Shown here piece by piece: positions 9,094 to 18,422 of a DNA stretch of 64,000 nucleotides. The position numbers and the translations under genes were made by a program. Numbering within the stretch: the stretch's first letter is position 1; every line of letters begins with the position of its first letter. The stretch is from Chryseobacterium gleum (GTDB lineage Bacteria; Bacteroidota; Bacteroidia; Flavobacteriales_D; Crocinitomicaceae). The DNA lies in contig CAMDAH010000007.1 of the NCBI GenBank assembly GCA_945888625.1, positions 1 through 64,000 of the forward strand, given 5' to 3'. The notes below the pieces were generated by a model. It was not told where the DNA came from and searched no databases. It saw nothing but the letters and a program-made list of their open reading frames with translations.

Positions 9094-10795
9094 TCGGAAT
9101 TAATTTTAATTTACCTCTTAATTGGATAATTTCAAGTTTAATTTTTTCAATTTTAGCTTCCACTTCTAACTTCAGGGCGTCGGCTCCTTTCGACTTTGCG
9201 AAAAACCCCAAATTTGTTTCATATTGTAAGGCCTCTTGCTGCAGAGCATCCATTTGTCGCTTTATATCGGACCGTTCTTTCTGAAGGAGCTTTGTTTTAT
9301 CAGGACTTGCATTCATCACATCGAGTTTGGCTGAGAAAAGCAAACTTGCCCGTTCGCCTCCTTCGAGCTTTAAATCGGCATATTTTGAATCGATTGCTTT
9401 CTTGTAAGCGCCAAAAATCATTTCCTTTTTAGCAACAGGAACATGACCAATTGCCATAAATGATTGGCTAAATACTTTTAAATCAGCAAGGGCACTTGTT
9501 TTATCTGAAATAACGTAGGTTTTGATTGATTCAATAAGCGCTTCTTTTAACTCCAAATTCTTTGTCAATTCCTCCGCTTGCTCTTTTCCAAATTGCTCAC
9601 GTGCATGAAAAAAAGCATCGCAAGCTGCCCGAAAATCGGTCCACAACTTGTTTTCAAATTTATGCCCTGCAGAACCTATTGTTTTCCAAGTTTGCTGAAT
9701 TTTTATTATTTTATCGGCAGTTAACTTCCAATCAGTGTCTTTATTAATCGCGTTTACCTGATCAATCAATCCTTTTTTTAGCGCCACGTTATCCTGAACT
9801 TGCGCTTCAATTTTTTTGTTTGCCACTTTTTTAGCCCCAAAAAACTGGTTACACAAGGTGCGGAAATCAGTCCAAACGAGATCATTTTCTTTTTTTGAAC
9901 CGGGACCAATTTTTTTCCAATCCTCTTGTAGTTTTAAAACCGCGATTGTATTCTTCTCATAGAATTTAGGGTCGCTATTCTCCTCGATTTGATGTATGAT
10001 TTCCTGTAAGTTTTGAATCAAAAGCTTCTTTTTTAGAAGGTTGTCGGCTAAAAGAGTGCGTTGTTCGTCATAATGGGCGTTAATTTTGTCGTAAATTGAC
10101 CGTACAGCCTCCCAATAACTATTTTTTATTCCTTCCCACTCCGTGTTTGCAACCGGACCGATCTCCTCCCATTCATCCTGTAATAGACGTAAATTCGTTT
10201 CTAAATGTCGAATTAATTCCTTGCTGTTCCTCAACATTTGAAGACGATGAATGATTCCCTGCTTCAGTTGAGCATTTCTTTTGTAATCGTGCTCCTTAAT
10301 TTCACGATAAATATTCATGGTATAAAAGAAAAACTCAAGAATACGTGAATACTCTCGCTGTACCTCATCTCTTTTCTCTCTTGGAATATCGCCAATTTTT
10401 TTCCATGTCTCATGGATTTCCTTGTAAGCTTGATGAGCAACGGATATATTTTCTTCTTTTTCAATAACCTCCTTGAGCCGATCCATCAAGGACTTTTTGA
10501 GCTTCAAATTTTCGGATTCAAGTGCATTTTTTAATCCCACTTGTTGCTTTCGAATCTCCTGAAACTTTTTATAAGCCATGTAAAACTGTTCTTTGGGCGA
10601 CTCAAAATCAAAGGGTTCAAATTTTTCTCCGCTTTCATTTGCGAGTAATTTGGCAACCTGCTCCAAACGTTCTTGTTCGAGTAAAAAATCTTCAAATTGA
10701 CTTCTGACTTCCGAAGCTTCCTTTCCCAAGACCACGAGATCCTCGGCTTGACCTAGACCAGTTATTTTTTCAATAAAAAAGATAAAGTCACTCAT
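9086..10795 (-). CDS. DUF349 repeat protein, coiled-coil
   Basis: A 569-residue cytoplasmic, highly charged helical protein. Five DUF349-type repeats are visible, each containing a W-x-x-I-G-like core: WKKIGDIPREKRDE, EWEEIGPVANTEW, DWKKIGPGSKKEND, TWKTIGSAGHKFEN and a degenerate FMAIGHVPVAKKE. The last 80 residues form a Lys/Glu-rich coiled coil. DUF349 proteins are widespread in Bacteroidota and their biochemical role is not settled. The start overlaps the PfkB kinase stop by 4 bases and the end overlaps the membrane-protein gene by 8 bases, so it is an internal member of the 11715-6079 operon. Confidence 0.85.
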   Translation of the reverse strand: MSDFIFFIEKITGLGQAEDLVVLGKEASEVRSQFEDFLLEQERLEQVAKLLANESGEKFEPFDFESPKEQFYMAYKKFQEIRKQQVGLKNALESENLKLKKSLMDRLKEVIEKEENISVAHQAYKEIHETWKKIGDIPREKRDEVQREYSRILEFFFYTMNIYREIKEHDYKRNAQLKQGIIHRLQMLRNSKELIRHLETNLRLLQDEWEEIGPVANTEWEGIKNSYWEAVRSIYDKINAHYDEQRTLLADNLLKKKLLIQNLQEIIHQIEENSDPKFYEKNTIAVLKLQEDWKKIGPGSKKENDLVWTDFRTLCNQFFGAKKVANKKIEAQVQDNVALKKGLIDQVNAINKDTDWKLTADKIIKIQQTWKTIGSAGHKFENKLWTDFRAACDAFFHAREQFGKEQAEELTKNLELKEALIESIKTYVISDKTSALADLKVFSQSFMAIGHVPVAKKEMIFGAYKKAIDSKYADLKLEGGERASLLFSAKLDVMNASPDKTKLLQKERSDIKRQMDALQQEALQYETNLGFFAKSKGADALKLEVEAKIEKIKLEIIQLRGKLKLIPNE

Positions 10796-11715
10796 ATTTC
10801 CTTAATTTGAAACTGAGCTAACTCTACAAAGCGTTCAATTCGCTGATTTAATTCTTCTTTGGTAATTTCCTTCAAGCGATTTGTCCCAAATTTTTCCACA
10901 CAAAAAGATGCGAGAGCTGAACCAGCAATTATAGCGCTTTTCATGTTTTCAAAACTTATATCGTTTGTTGAGGCAAGGTAACCCATAAATCCTCCTGCAA
11001 ATGTGTCACCAGCACCTGTTGGATCAAAAACATCCTCCAATGGAAGGGCGGGCGCACAAAATATTTTGTCGCCATGGAACAAAAGAGCGCCATGCTCTCC
11101 TTTTTTAATTATCACAATTTTGGGTCCCATTGCCTGTATAATCGAAGCGGCCTTAACCAACGAATACGTGCCTGATAATTGCCTTGCTTCTTCATCATTA
11201 ATCATAATTACGTCTACTAATTTAATGGTTTTTTTCAATTCGTCTAACGCAATATCCATCCAAAAATTCATCGTATCCATAGCGATTAATTTTGGTCGCT
11301 TAACTAAGCGCTCAATAACCGTTCGCTGCACTTGCGGACTTAAGTTGCCCAATAATAGGTAGTCTACATGTTGATAATTTTCTGGTACTATTGGATCAAA
11401 GGTACCCAAGACGTTTAGCTCCGTGGCAAGCGTTTCTCGGGAATTCATATCATTATGGTATTTTCCTGACCAAAAAAACGTTTTTCCTCCTTTAATGATC
11501 TGAAGGCCGTCAAGGTTTACACCTTTTGCTTTTAATTCATCGAGTGTTTCATCAGAAAAATCTTCCCCAACGACAGAAATTATTCCTTGTTCTTTTAAAA
11601 AAAATGCAGCAGAAAAACAAATATATGTACCTGCTCCACCTACAATTTTATCTGTTTTACCAAAGGGAGTTTCAATAGCATCGAAGGCCACACTACCCAC
11701 AGTCAATAATTTCAT
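10792..11715 (-). CDS. PfkB-family sugar/nucleoside kinase
   Basis: A 307-residue cytoplasmic kinase of the ribokinase fold, transferring ATP phosphate to a sugar or nucleoside. The start carries the family motif GGAGTYICFSAAFF (the first PfkB signature region) and the end carries DPTGAGDTFAGGFMGYL, which includes the catalytic-base Asp and the anion hole. VIIKKGEHGALL is the ATP-binding strand. Length is typical. It is the first gene of a five-gene operon read from a TATCTTTG promoter 16 bases upstream, and it overlaps DUF349 by 4 bases. Substrate cannot be decided from sequence; Bacteroidota homologues are often annotated simply as sugar kinase. Confidence 0.88.
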   Translation of the reverse strand: MKLLTVGSVAFDAIETPFGKTDKIVGGAGTYICFSAAFFLKEQGIISVVGEDFSDETLDELKAKGVNLDGLQIIKGGKTFFWSGKYHNDMNSRETLATELNVLGTFDPIVPENYQHVDYLLLGNLSPQVQRTVIERLVKRPKLIAMDTMNFWMDIALDELKKTIKLVDVIMINDEEARQLSGTYSLVKAASIIQAMGPKIVIIKKGEHGALLFHGDKIFCAPALPLEDVFDPTGAGDTFAGGFMGYLASTNDISFENMKSAIIAGSALASFCVEKFGTNRLKEITKEELNQRIERFVELAQFQIKEI

Positions 11716-11731
11716 AAAAATAATTTAACCA

Positions 11732-11739
11732 CAAAGATA
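11732..11739 (-). promoter_or_regulatory. -7 promoter element for pfkB-DUF349-kinase-GT9 operon
   Basis: CAAAGATA on the plus strand, i.e. TATCTTTG on the minus strand, an exact TAnnTTTG located 16 bases upstream of the PfkB start. A possible -33 TTG is at 11761-11763 with a 21-base spacer. Confidence 0.6.
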
Positions 11740-11844
11740 GGGAATTACCCTTGTATCGTACAATGAAATAAGCGCATAAAAACGGATAATTAACTGCTAG
11801 TATGGAGATTTTTATTAATTTCAAACAAAAATTATTAACCGACC

Positions 11845-12486
11845 ATGAAAATAATTCAAATTGCCTTTCTGTTTTTTCTATTCTCTTGTGGTAATGAAAT
11901 TAATGAAAAAAGACCCGATCTCAGAGAAGTTAAAGATACTGTTCAAGTTGATGAAATAGGAATAAATGAACTGGACTTAGGCGATAGTATTCGAGCTGTC
12001 ATTAATCATGCAAAATGGCAAGCCACGCAACAAGTCACCTATGACCCCGCATATGTCGTATTGAATTACCCAAATGGAGACGTTCCTGCGAACAAAGGTG
12101 TTTGTACCGATGTAATAATCAGGGCCTATCGTGCAATTAACATTGATTTGCAAAAATTAGTTCATGAGGATGTTAAAGCTAATCCTAGGCGCTACGGCAA
12201 CCCTATTCTTGATGCCAATATTAATCACCGAAGATGCAGTACATTAATCCCTTTTTTCACTTCACATGCCACTAGTTTACCCATAAGTAATGAAGGCAGC
12301 GATTATAAACCCGGCGAACTAGTTTTTTGGAATATTGCAAGAGGGCATGTGGGACTAGTAATCGACGAAAAAGTTCCTGGAACAAATCGATATTACATAG
12401 TTCACAACATTTGTTGTGGACCACAAAAAGAAGACGTCTTGTTCGAATATCCTATTAAAGGACATTTTAGTTATACCCCATGGTAA
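11845..12486 (+). CDS. DUF1287 lipoprotein
   Basis: A 213-residue lipoprotein. The signal peptide ends in a lipobox-like LFSCGNE, with Cys at about residue 15. The mature domain matches the DUF1287 pattern: VTYDPAYVVLNYPNGDVP, NKGVCTDVIIRAYR (the conserved Cys-Thr-Asp), DANINHRRC and PGELVFWNIARGHVGLVID. This layout resembles NlpC/P60-type cysteine amidases, with Cys in VCTDV and His in GHVGLV as possible catalytic residues; a cell-wall role is inferred, not shown. The gene stands alone between a minus operon and the convergent aldehyde dehydrogenase, with 12 bases between the two stops. Confidence 0.85.
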   Translation: MKIIQIAFLFFLFSCGNEINEKRPDLREVKDTVQVDEIGINELDLGDSIRAVINHAKWQATQQVTYDPAYVVLNYPNGDVPANKGVCTDVIIRAYRAINIDLQKLVHEDVKANPRRYGNPILDANINHRRCSTLIPFFTSHATSLPISNEGSDYKPGELVFWNIARGHVGLVIDEKVPGTNRYYIVHNICCGPQKEDVLFEYPIKGHFSYTPW

Positions 12487-12498
12487 TTTAAGAACAAT

Positions 12499-14031
12499 CT
12501 ATAAATCAAATTTTATCCCTTGCGCCAAGGGTAAACTATCCGAATAATTAATCGTATTCGTTTGCCTTCTCATATACACTTTCCAAGCATCGGAACCAGA
12601 TTCTCTGCCTCCTCCCGTTTCTTTTTCTCCTCCAAAAGCGCCTCCAATTTCGGCTCCAGAAGTTCCTATATTCACATTTGCAATACCACAATCAGATCCG
12701 GAATTAGCGAGAAAAGCTTCCGCTTCCTTTAGGTTATTTGTCATAATTGCAGAGGAAAGGCCTTGAGGAACGCTATTTTGAAGAGTGATTGCATTTGATA
12801 GTTCGCCCTTATATTTCATTAAATACAAAATCGGGGCAAAGGTTTCGTGTTGTACCATAGCAAAATGATTTTCTGCTTCAAGAATAACAGGTTTTACATA
12901 ACAACCGGATGTATATTGTGGTCCCGTTAACACTTCGCTATCAATAAGTGCGATTGCCCCTTCGGCTTTGGCTTTTTCGATGGCTTCCAAATAATTATTA
13001 ACCGCATCTTTATCGATTAAAGGCCCAACATGATTATTAACGTCAAGCGGATCTCCAATGTTTAGTTGCCCATACGCTTTCACTATAGCGTCTTTTACTT
13101 TATCGTAAATTTCTTCATGAATAATCAATCGTCGTGTTGATGTACATCTTTGTCCAGCAGTGCCAACAGCACCGAAAACAGCACCAGGGACAACTACTTT
13201 TAGGTCGGCACTAGGCGCAATGATTATTGCATTGTTCCCTCCTAATTCCAACAACGCTCTTCCTAGTCTTGCGCCAACTAAAGCGCCAACACTTTTTCCC
13301 ATTCGGGTAGATCCTGTTGCAGAAATTAAGGGTACGCGTGTATCATTTGCCATCAACTTGCCAATTTCAGCATCGCCAATCACCAAAGAAGACACCCCTT
13401 CTGGAACGCCATTCGCCTTAAAGACTTCATTCGTAATAAATTGACATGCTAAAGCCGTAAGAGGAGTCTTTTCTGATGGTTTCCAGACACAAACATCACC
13501 GCAAACCCAAGCCAATGCGCTATTCCAATTCCAAACAGCAACAGGAAAATTAAAAGCAGAAATAATTCCTACAATTCCCAACGGATGGTATTGCTCATAC
13601 ATTCTATGCCCTGGTCTTTCAGAGTGCATAGTTAAACCATAAAGTTGGCGAGATAAGCCTACTGCAAAATCACAAATATCAATCATCTCCTGTACCTCTC
13701 CCAAACCTTCCTGAAGTGATTTACCCATTTCGTAAGAAACAAGTTTTCCTAAAGACTCTTTGTATATTCTAATTTTTTCTGCCAACTGCCTTACGATTTC
13801 ACCACGTTTGGGGGCCGGAATAGTTCGCCATTCTAAAAAAGCTGTTTGCGCCTTTTCGATAATTAAATTGTAATCGGCTGCACTTGCTGAATTTACAGCC
13901 GCTATAAGTTTCCCATCAACTGGAGAAAACGATTCAATCTTATCCCCTGCGGTATTTAGCCAGTTTTGGCCTGTAGATGCGCCACTATTTATTGCTTGTA
14001 TCTTAAATACATTTAGAACATCTTCAATCAT
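12499..14031 (-). CDS. amaB: ALDH7-type aldehyde dehydrogenase (aminoadipate-semialdehyde/piperideine-6-carboxylate dehydrogenase)
   Basis: A 510-residue NAD(P)-dependent dehydrogenase. Catalytic Cys296 lies in GTAGQRCTSTRR and the general base Glu262 in LELGGNN; ISAFNFPVAVWNWN is the ALDH7 version of the cofactor-binding loop, and the end MRRQTNTINYSDSLPLAQGI is typical of the antiquitin/AmaB group. These enzymes oxidise alpha-aminoadipate semialdehyde in lysine breakdown or protect against osmotic aldehydes. No other lysine catabolism gene is adjacent, so the physiological role is open. The gene is monocistronic with an exact TAnnTTTG promoter 27 bases upstream of the ATG. Confidence 0.87.
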   Translation of the reverse strand: MIEDVLNVFKIQAINSGASTGQNWLNTAGDKIESFSPVDGKLIAAVNSASAADYNLIIEKAQTAFLEWRTIPAPKRGEIVRQLAEKIRIYKESLGKLVSYEMGKSLQEGLGEVQEMIDICDFAVGLSRQLYGLTMHSERPGHRMYEQYHPLGIVGIISAFNFPVAVWNWNSALAWVCGDVCVWKPSEKTPLTALACQFITNEVFKANGVPEGVSSLVIGDAEIGKLMANDTRVPLISATGSTRMGKSVGALVGARLGRALLELGGNNAIIIAPSADLKVVVPGAVFGAVGTAGQRCTSTRRLIIHEEIYDKVKDAIVKAYGQLNIGDPLDVNNHVGPLIDKDAVNNYLEAIEKAKAEGAIALIDSEVLTGPQYTSGCYVKPVILEAENHFAMVQHETFAPILYLMKYKGELSNAITLQNSVPQGLSSAIMTNNLKEAEAFLANSGSDCGIANVNIGTSGAEIGGAFGGEKETGGGRESGSDAWKVYMRRQTNTINYSDSLPLAQGIKFDL

Positions 14032-14058
14032 TTCTGTTTTTTATTAAATTATATTCCA

Positions 14059-14066
14059 CAAAAGTA
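14059..14066 (-). promoter_or_regulatory. -7 promoter element for the ALDH7 gene
   Basis: CAAAAGTA on the plus strand (TACTTTTG on the minus strand) is an exact TAnnTTTG, 27 bases upstream of the ATG at 14031. It lies just downstream of the L25 terminator. Confidence 0.55.
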
Positions 14067-14084
14067 ATCGCTTTTCTTTCCTAA

Positions 14085-14136
14085 AATAAAAAACAAAAAA
14101 AAACCCGTTAAAAATTTAACGGGGTTTTTTTTTTAT
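14085..14136 (-). terminator. Intrinsic terminator after prs-rplY (symmetrical)
   Basis: A 9-bp perfect stem CCCGTTAAA/TTTAACGGG (14105-14113 and 14116-14124) with a two-base loop, flanked by an A-run on the left and a T-run on the right. It ends the minus-strand L25 transcript; the tracts on both sides would also let it work for plus-strand reading. Confidence 0.85.
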
Positions 14137-14146
14137 GTTTAGCCAA

Positions 14147-14734
14147 TTATTCGGCAGCTTCCTCCTCATCGTCATCAGCTGGTTTAACAGCACCTCTTGC
14201 CATTTTCACCGAAACAACAACTGCATTTGCAGGATCCAAAAAAGTAATCCCCGGTATTGAAATACTATTTACCCTTATTGACTGCCCAATTTTTAACTTG
14301 GAAACTTCTAGAGTAATCGCGTCGGGAATAGCTGCTGGCAAGCCGACACATGATAAAGTCCTAAACACCTGCATTAAACGGCCACCCGCTAATACGCCAC
14401 GTGCAGAGCCAGTGATTCGAACCGGTAATTTTACTGTTACTGGCTTAGACTCATTTAATTCAAAAAAGTCAACGTGTTGAATAGTATCCTTGGTGGGATG
14501 TTGTTGCAATTCACGGATAATACCAATGGCTTTTTTGCCTTCAATATCAAGTTCGACTTGATACACCTCAGGTGAAAATACGATTTTATCAATGTCCTGA
14601 CGTTTTACCGAAAAATGTGTTTGGGACCCTTGCCCGTATAATACACATGGAACGCGGCCTTCATTTCTGATAAGCGCAGCGTCCTTTTTCCCTACGTTCG
14701 CTCTAAGCGAACCGCTCAATTGTGCTGTTTTCAT
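14147..14734 (-). CDS. rplY: 50S ribosomal protein L25 (general stress protein Ctc type)
   Basis: A 195-residue L25 of the long CTC type, binding 5S rRNA. The N-terminal domain has the usual NEGRVPCVLYG and VYQVELDIEGKKAIGIIRELQQHPTKD segments; the C-terminal TL5-like domain starts near KPVTVKLPVRITG. It ends with an acidic tail (DDDEEEAAE), common in Bacteroidota L25. It lies 11 bases downstream of the PRPP synthetase gene and is read from the same promoter. A strong hairpin terminator follows 10 bases after the stop. Confidence 0.95.
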   Translation of the reverse strand: MKTAQLSGSLRANVGKKDAALIRNEGRVPCVLYGQGSQTHFSVKRQDIDKIVFSPEVYQVELDIEGKKAIGIIRELQQHPTKDTIQHVDFFELNESKPVTVKLPVRITGSARGVLAGGRLMQVFRTLSCVGLPAAIPDAITLEVSKLKIGQSIRVNSISIPGITFLDPANAVVVSVKMARGAVKPADDDEEEAAE

Positions 14735-14745
14735 TTATTATTTAG

Positions 14746-15675
14746 TTAAGAAATTACAAAATGTGAACTTATTGATTCATTATTTATCAATCTTTTTATT
14801 ACATCAGAAAACAAATCTGCGACAGGAATTATGCGTATCTTAGGATTTGATTTTGCCAAAGGTATAGTGTCGGTAACAATAAGTTCAGTTAATCTTGAAT
14901 TGGTGATTCTCTCGTAGGCAGGTCCTGAGAGTACGGCATGCGTACAAAAAGCACGAACACTCAGTGCTCCCTTTTCGATTAGTAAATCTGCCGCTGTGGT
15001 TAATGTCCCTGCTGTGTCGCACATGTCATCGATGATAATAACATCTTTTCCTTTAACATCTCCAATAACCGTCATTTCGGCAATTTCATTCGCTCTTTTC
15101 CTGTTTTTATGGCAAAGTGCTAGACCACAATTTAAATTTTTCGCATACGAATTAGCTCTTTTCGCACCGCCAACATCTGGGGCAGCCATTACCAAGTTTT
15201 CATTGTTAAAGGAACTGATTTCTTTCAAGAAAAGCGTTGATGCATACAAGTGATCGACAGGCACCTCAAAAAAGCCCTGAATTTGATCCGCATGTAAGTC
15301 CATTGTCATTACCCTATCAACCCCAGCAGCAATAAGCATGTTAGCAACTAACTTGGCGCCAATAGCAACTCGGGGTTTATCTTTTCTATCTTGTCGCGCA
15401 AAACCAAAATAAGGAATAACGGCTATTATTTTTCTTGCAGATGCTCTTTTTGCCGCATCGATAAGGAGTAGCAATTCGAAAAGATTTTCGGTTGGTGGCA
15501 TCGTTGACTGAACAATAAACACATCTTGACCACGAACTGTTTCTTCAAATGATGGTTGAAATTCACCGTCGCTGAAAACTGTTACGTTCACATCTCCTAA
15601 AGGTAGGCCAAAATGCTCAGCAATTCGAAATGCTAAATTTTGCGATGCTCTCCCAGAAAATATTTTTACGCCCAT
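14746..15675 (-). CDS. prs: Ribose-phosphate pyrophosphokinase (PRPP synthetase)
   Basis: A 309-residue cytosolic enzyme making PRPP from ribose-5-phosphate and ATP for nucleotide, His and Trp synthesis. Visible signatures are FSDGEFQPSFEETVRG, the ATP-binding flexible loop YFGFARQDRKDKPR, the divalent-metal site with MDLHADQIQGFF, and the PRPP loop DVIIIDDMCDTAGTL. Length fits class I enzymes. It is co-transcribed with rplY and has an exact TAACTTTG promoter element 17 bases before the ATG. Confidence 0.96.
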   Translation of the reverse strand: MGVKIFSGRASQNLAFRIAEHFGLPLGDVNVTVFSDGEFQPSFEETVRGQDVFIVQSTMPPTENLFELLLLIDAAKRASARKIIAVIPYFGFARQDRKDKPRVAIGAKLVANMLIAAGVDRVMTMDLHADQIQGFFEVPVDHLYASTLFLKEISSFNNENLVMAAPDVGGAKRANSYAKNLNCGLALCHKNRKRANEIAEMTVIGDVKGKDVIIIDDMCDTAGTLTTAADLLIEKGALSVRAFCTHAVLSGPAYERITNSRLTELIVTDTIPLAKSNPKIRIIPVADLFSDVIKRLINNESISSHFVIS

Positions 15676-15692
15676 GTAATTATAAAAGAAGA

Positions 15693-15700
15693 CAAAGTTA
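15693..15700 (-). promoter_or_regulatory. -7 promoter element for prs-rplY
   Basis: CAAAGTTA on the plus strand (TAACTTTG on the minus strand), an exact TAnnTTTG, 17 bases upstream of the prs ATG. Confidence 0.6.
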
Positions 15701-15793
15701 GGGATTTAAAAGAAATTAAAATAATTTTAGGGCTTTATTATATGGGATTCGAAAATCAACATTGAACGATTTGCATTTAAAACTACTAAAATC

Positions 15794-18418
15794 ATGAAAA
15801 TCTTAAAAATTCAGGCGCTACAAGGGCCAAACATATGGAGTATAAAGCGAAAAAAACTTATTCAAATGCGTTTGGATTTGGAAGAGTTAGAAGAACTTCC
15901 AACCAATAAAATCCCGGGATTTAGGCAACGAATTGAAGAACTGCTACCCTCGTTAATAACTCATCGTTGCTCGGAAGGATGCCGAGGTGGATTCTTTATG
16001 CGCATCGATAAAGGAACTTGGATGGGTCATGTAATTGAACACATAGCCCTAGAAATTCAAACATTGGCAGGTATGGACGTTGGTTTTGGCCGGACAAGAG
16101 AAACTAAAACAAGCGGGATTTATAATGTGGTTTTTAATTACCTAGAGGAAAAAGTGGGTGTTTTTGCTGCCGAGGAATCGGTTAACATTGCGCATGCTTT
16201 AATTAAGGGCGAGGAATATGATTTGCAAGCTACGGTTCAAAAAATGCGTGAAATACGCGAAAAAGTTCGCTTAGGTCCAAGTACTGGCAGTATCGTAGAT
16301 GAAGCAAAAGCGCGCGATATTCCTTGGATAAGATTAGGCACTAATTCACTTATTCAATTGGGGTATGGAATAAACCAAATGCGATTTCAAGCGACTATGA
16401 CCTGCATGACGAGTAATATTGCTGTAGATATCGCTTGTAATAAAGAGCAAACAAAAAAAATGCTAGATGCTGCTTCAATACCTGTTGCCAAAGGATCAAT
16501 TTGTGTCGATGAGGAGGACTTAGAAACAACCATTAAATCCATAGGATACCCAATTGTCCTCAAGCCACTTGATGGAAATCACGGCAAGGGGGCCTCTATA
16601 AACGTAACAAATTGGGCTGATGCGCTTTTAGGTCTGACGCATGCTCAAAAGTATTCGCGAAAAGTTATTGTTGAACGATTTATCACAGGACATGATTTTC
16701 GCGTGCTAGTTATCGATAATAAAATCGTTGCTGCAGCGCAAAGAGTACCTGCGCACGTGGTAGGAGACGGTAAATCAACGATTACCGAATTAATAAAACA
16801 GGTTAATGATGACCCTAGAAGAGGTTACGGCCATGAAAACGTATTAACCGAGATCGAAATAGATCGCGATAGTTTAGAATTATTGTCAAAACGAAATTAT
16901 ACCGTTGATACAAAGCCTGATAAAGGCGATGTTGTTTATTTAAAATCGACTGCTAACCTAAGCACAGGCGGAACTTCTATTGATGTAACCGAAATGATGC
17001 ACCCGGAAAACATTTTTATGTCGGAAAGAATATCTCGAATAATCGGTTTAGACATTTGCGGCATTGATATTATGGCAGCCAATTTAACTCAATCACTAAA
17101 GGAAAACGGAGGTGTAATCTTAGAAGTAAATGCAGCACCTGGTTTTAGAATGCACTTAGCGCCATCTGAAGGATTACCAAGAAACGTTGCTTCGCCAGTA
17201 ATTGACATGCTATATCCTCCAGGAAAACCGTCGCGCATCCCCATAATTGCCATTACAGGAACTAACGGTAAAACAACCACTACTAGGCTAATTGCGCACA
17301 TCGTAAAAAATAACGGATACCGAGTTGGCTTTACTACCTCAGACGGAATTTACATTCAAAACCACCTGATGGAAAAAGGAGATACCACTGGCCCCGTTTC
17401 AGCAGAATATATTCTAAAAGATCCCCATGTGGAATTTGCTGTTTTGGAAACTGCTCGAGGGGGAATACTAAGATCTGGATTAGGCTTTAGTCGATGTGAC
17501 ATCGGAATTATTACCAACATTCAAGAAGACCACCTCGGAATAAGTGATATCCACGACCTAAACGATTTATCTAAGGTAAAATCGGTAGTCGTTAATAGTA
17601 TTAAAAAAGGTGGTTGGGCTGTTCTTAACGGAGAGGATGAATATTGCTTAAAAATAGCTGCTAAATTAGATTGTAATGTGGCCTTGTTCAGCCTTAATGA
17701 AGATAATGCAGCAATAGAGGAACATTGTAAAAACGGCGGAATAGCTGCTATTTATGAAAACGGATTTGTAACGATAAAAAAAGGAGATTGGAAAATACGT
17801 GTGGAAAGAGCGACTGTAATTCCGTTAACTATGAATGGAAAAGCCAAATTCATGATTGCCAATGTGCTTGCTGCAACACTTGCCTCTTATCTTTACGGAT
17901 TCAAAATAGAAGACATTAAGCTATCATTAGCATCCTTTCTGCCAGGAGCCGCTCAAACTCCCGGACGTATGAATGTCTTTAAATTCGCCAAGTTTAAAGT
18001 AATGATTGATTTTGCTCACAATCCAACAGGCTACCGAGGAATAGAAGATTTCTTACAAAGTGTAGAGGCCTCCCGAAAAATCGGTATTATTTCAGGCATT
18101 GGGGATCGGCGAGATGACGACATTAGAGAATGTGGCCGCATAGCCGCAAGGATGTTCAATCACATTATCATCCGCCAGGAAAAGTACCTGCGAGGAAGAA
18201 CAGAAAAAGAAATTATTGATTTAATCATTGAAGGAATAAACGAATCTGACAGCACAACTACTCACGAGGTGGTCAATCTTGAAATAGATGCCATTCGTCA
18301 TGCCATTTCACTTGCTCAAGACGGCACCTTCATTGTAGCCCTCAGTGATGTAGTCGTTAATGCGATTGAAATAGTGCAAAATTGCTTAGATGCTGAAAAT
18401 CAAAAAACGAGTGCTTGA
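15794..18418 (+). CDS. cphA: Cyanophycin synthetase
   Basis: An 874-residue ATP-dependent ligase that builds the storage polymer multi-L-arginyl-poly-aspartate. The N-terminal CphA domain (1-160) is followed by an ATP-grasp domain at about 210-480 (IVLKPLDGNHGKGASINV, VIVERFITGHDFRVLVI) and a Mur-ligase domain from about 485 with the P-loop GTNGKTTTTRL at 489-499 and FAHNPTGYRGIEDF near the C-terminus. Length matches the usual 870-900 residues. No cyanophycinase or isoaspartyl dipeptidase gene lies next to it. xseA starts 4 bases after its stop. I found no clear TAnnTTTG upstream. Confidence 0.95.
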   Translation: MKILKIQALQGPNIWSIKRKKLIQMRLDLEELEELPTNKIPGFRQRIEELLPSLITHRCSEGCRGGFFMRIDKGTWMGHVIEHIALEIQTLAGMDVGFGRTRETKTSGIYNVVFNYLEEKVGVFAAEESVNIAHALIKGEEYDLQATVQKMREIREKVRLGPSTGSIVDEAKARDIPWIRLGTNSLIQLGYGINQMRFQATMTCMTSNIAVDIACNKEQTKKMLDAASIPVAKGSICVDEEDLETTIKSIGYPIVLKPLDGNHGKGASINVTNWADALLGLTHAQKYSRKVIVERFITGHDFRVLVIDNKIVAAAQRVPAHVVGDGKSTITELIKQVNDDPRRGYGHENVLTEIEIDRDSLELLSKRNYTVDTKPDKGDVVYLKSTANLSTGGTSIDVTEMMHPENIFMSERISRIIGLDICGIDIMAANLTQSLKENGGVILEVNAAPGFRMHLAPSEGLPRNVASPVIDMLYPPGKPSRIPIIAITGTNGKTTTTRLIAHIVKNNGYRVGFTTSDGIYIQNHLMEKGDTTGPVSAEYILKDPHVEFAVLETARGGILRSGLGFSRCDIGIITNIQEDHLGISDIHDLNDLSKVKSVVVNSIKKGGWAVLNGEDEYCLKIAAKLDCNVALFSLNEDNAAIEEHCKNGGIAAIYENGFVTIKKGDWKIRVERATVIPLTMNGKAKFMIANVLAATLASYLYGFKIEDIKLSLASFLPGAAQTPGRMNVFKFAKFKVMIDFAHNPTGYRGIEDFLQSVEASRKIGIISGIGDRRDDDIRECGRIAARMFNHIIIRQEKYLRGRTEKEIIDLIIEGINESDSTTTHEVVNLEIDAIRHAISLAQDGTFIVALSDVVVNAIEIVQNCLDAENQKTSA

Positions 18419-18422
18419 TTAA

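Noticed and set aside
11003-11362. Plus-strand ORF of 119 codons
   Set aside because: It lies entirely inside the PfkB kinase gene on the opposite strand.
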